Below, one piece after another: positions 13,675 to 14,806 of a DNA stretch of 14,806 nt. Within the stretch, counting starts at the first letter, position 1, and the number at the start of each line of letters is the position of its first letter. Below the pieces are notes generated by a model. That model did not search any database, had not been told where the DNA came from, and was given only the letters and a program-made list of their open reading frames with translations. This DNA comes from Deltaproteobacteria bacterium (GTDB lineage Bacteria; Desulfobacterota; Desulfuromonadia; Geobacterales; DSM-12255). The stretch lies in contig JAGFXN010000008.1 in assembly GCA_017861215.1 (NCBI GenBank), positions 1 through 14,806 of the forward strand, written 5' to 3'. The position numbers were made by a program, and so were the translations under genes.

Positions 13675-14806
13675 ATGAAGAGGGTTACCAGGCAGATAAT
13701 GATTGGCAGCATTGCCGTCGGTGGCGGCGCTCCCTGCTCGGTGCAGTCGATGTGCAGCACCGATAGCCGCGATACGGCCGCCACCCTGGCCCAGATTGAG
13801 CAGTTGGCGGCAGCTGGCTGCGAAATCGTCCGCTGTGCTGTTCCGGATGCCGCAGCGGCGGCAGCCCTCGGACGGATCAAGCTCGGCTCGCCTCTCCCGG
13901 TCGTGGCTGACATTCATTTTGACTACCGTCTGGCGCTGACCGCTCTTGAGGGGGGGGTTGACGCTCTGCGCCTCAACCCCGGCAATATCGGCGAGCGCTG
14001 GAAGATCGCAGAGGTGGTAAAGGCTGCCCGGGAGCGGCTGGTGCCGATCAGAATCGGCGTCAATGCCGGTTCGCTGGAAAAGGAGCTGCTGGCAAAATAC
14101 GGTCACCCGACCGCCGAGGCAATGGTCGAGTCAGCTCTGGGTCAGGTGCGGCTACTGGAAGAGCTCGGCTACGACCAGATCAAGATATCCCTGAAAGCCT
14201 CCGACGTCATGAAGACGGTGGCCGCCTACCGTCTCCTCGCCGCCAGGGTCGACTATCCGCTGCATATCGGCATTACCGAGGCAGGTACGATCTTCTCCGG
14301 AACGATCAAGTCTGCCGTCGGCCTCGGCATTCTTCTCGCCGCCGGCATCGGCGATACGCTGCGGGTCTCCCTTACCGGCGACCCGGTAGATGAAGTGCGG
14401 GTCGGCTTCGAAATCCTCAAATCCCTGGGGCTGCGCAAAAAAGGGGTCAACCTTGTCTCCTGTCCCACCTGTGGCCGCTGCCAGATCAACCTGATCAGTG
14501 TTGCCGAAGAGGTGGAACGCCGTCTGCAGGGGGTTGACCGGAATATTACCGTTGCCGTCATGGGGTGCGTCGTCAACGGCCCGGGTGAAGCCCGCGAAGC
14601 GGATTACGGCATTGCCGGCGGCAAAGGGGAGGGGCTCCTCTTCCGCCACGGTGAAGTAGTACGGAAGGTGCCGGAGAATGAACTGGCCGAGGCGCTGCTG
14701 GCTGAAATACTGAGGAACCAGGAAAGCAATGAACTACCCCGCCGCAAGCAGCGGGGTATCGGAATCCAGAATCCAGGAGTCAGAAGAACAACCAAAAGAC
14801 CAGGTT
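13675..14806 (+). CDS. ispG: 4-hydroxy-3-methylbut-2-enyl diphosphate synthase IspG/GcpE (3' end outside the window)
   Basis: IspG is the [4Fe-4S] enzyme of the MEP isoprenoid pathway that converts 2-C-methyl-D-erythritol 2,4-cyclodiphosphate to HMBPP. The frame is open from ATG 13675 to the right edge (377 codons seen). It starts MKRVTRQIMIGSIAVGGGAP, the usual family opening, followed by a TIM-barrel part (VADIHFDYRLAL, LRLNPGNIG, VNAGSLE, ITEAGT). The C-terminal cluster domain has Cys263 and Cys266 in SCPTCGRC and Cys298 plus Glu305 in GCVVNGPGEA, the expected three-Cys-one-Glu ligand set. An upstream in-frame TGA at 13651 excludes an earlier ATG, and no Shine-Dalgarno sequence precedes 13675. 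The family normally ends near ALLAEI (340-345). Here the frame continues for over 30 codons through a palindromic repeat, so the C-terminus is abnormal or the true stop lies just beyond the window. A run of eight G occurs at 13950-13957. Confidence 0.92.
   Translation, partial: MKRVTRQIMIGSIAVGGGAPCSVQSMCSTDSRDTAATLAQIEQLAAAGCEIVRCAVPDAAAAAALGRIKLGSPLPVVADIHFDYRLALTALEGGVDALRLNPGNIGERWKIAEVVKAARERLVPIRIGVNAGSLEKELLAKYGHPTAEAMVESALGQVRLLEELGYDQIKISLKASDVMKTVAAYRLLAARVDYPLHIGITEAGTIFSGTIKSAVGLGILLAAGIGDTLRVSLTGDPVDEVRVGFEILKSLGLRKKGVNLVSCPTCGRCQINLISVAEEVERRLQGVDRNITVAVMGCVVNGPGEAREADYGIAGGKGEGLLFRHGEVVRKVPENELAEALLAEILRNQESNELPRRKQRGIGIQNPGVRRTTKRPG
14731..14760. repeat. REP-like palindrome in the 3' end of the ispG frame
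   Basis: TACCCCGC (14735-14742) and GCGGGGTA (14751-14758) form a perfect eight-base stem around CGCAAGCA. With one mismatch the arms extend to 11 bases each. The unit, a GC-rich palindrome with flanking GAAC and TC, resembles dispersed REP-type elements. Only one copy lies in this window, so its dispersed nature is inference. No T-run follows, so it is not a normal intrinsic terminator. Confidence 0.55.
14762..14789 (+). repeat. Short degenerate heptamer repeat (GAATCCA)
   Basis: Two exact tandem copies of GAATCCA (14762-14768, 14769-14775) are followed by the degenerate units GGAGTCA (14776-14782) and GAAGAAC (14783-14789). The stretch follows the palindrome and reads in the ispG frame as a Gln/Asn/Arg/Thr-rich tail. 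Composition differs sharply from the ispG core, suggesting intergenic-type repeat DNA. Confidence 0.5.

Noticed and set aside
12897..13913. 338-codon minus-strand frame across the gdhA end and the ispG start
   Set aside because: It crosses the gdhA terminator and two well-supported genes, with no family resemblance.
13950..13957. G8 run in ispG as a phase-variation tract
   Set aside because: IspG is expected to be essential, so on/off switching is unlikely; it is better seen as a sign that G runs are tolerated in this genome.
1..14806. CRISPR arrays, tRNA or rRNA genes, insertion sequences, toxin-antitoxin or phage genes
   Set aside because: No spaced direct repeats, tRNA-like cloverleaf, rRNA sequence, transposase or recombinase motif was found on either strand.

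Overview
The window reads as part of a Deltaproteobacterial (Desulfuromonadota) chromosome, most like the Geobacter lineage. The gene order pilB-pilT-pilC-pilS-pilR, the class I FBPase, the NADP-type glutamate dehydrogenase and the IspG sequence fit that group. The assignment is inference from gene content and protein style; no marker RNA is present. All identified genes except the last (ispG, cut by the window edge) look intact.

Layout. (1) 71-8282, + strand: a tightly packed type IV pilus block. It holds the extension ATPase PilB, retraction ATPase PilT, platform protein PilC, sensor kinase PilS and sigma-54 activator PilR, then a family 9 glycosyltransferase whose start overlaps the end of pilR. 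Gaps are 0-26 bases or overlaps, so this is probably one transcription unit. No pilin gene follows pilR here, although pilA sits there in Geobacter sulfurreducens. (2) 8330-9151, +: a cytidylate-kinase-like domain fused to a BON domain, with its own candidate promoter and a strong ribosome binding site. (3) 9171-9206: a hairpin terminator that can serve both converging units. (4) 11904-9233, - strand: rlmD (23S rRNA m5U methyltransferase), fbp (class I fructose-1,6-bisphosphatase) and a small Cys-rich/acidic protein coupled to fbp by TGATG. (5) 11905-12203: a 299-base AT-rich divergent control region with a TATAAT box that overlaps a sigma-54-like GG-N10-GC element. (6) 12204-13553, +: gdhA, followed by a textbook intrinsic terminator. 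(7) 13675 to the end, +: ispG, whose reading frame runs out of the window through a REP-like palindrome and short GAATCCA repeats.

How the genes work together. PilB and PilT drive pilus extension and retraction on the PilC platform, and PilS/PilR control sigma-54 transcription of pilus genes. The glycosyltransferase probably acts on LPS core or another surface glycan. fbp (gluconeogenesis), gdhA (ammonium assimilation) and ispG (MEP isoprenoid synthesis) are core anabolism, as expected of an organism growing on small organic acids.

Most of the window is ordinary housekeeping and pilus biology. The items most worth a second look are the kinase-BON fusion, the small Cys-rich/acidic protein behind fbp, the repeat that extends the ispG frame, the missing pilin gene after pilR, and two genes (rlmD, ispG) whose promoter-like elements place transcription starts at or next to the start codon.
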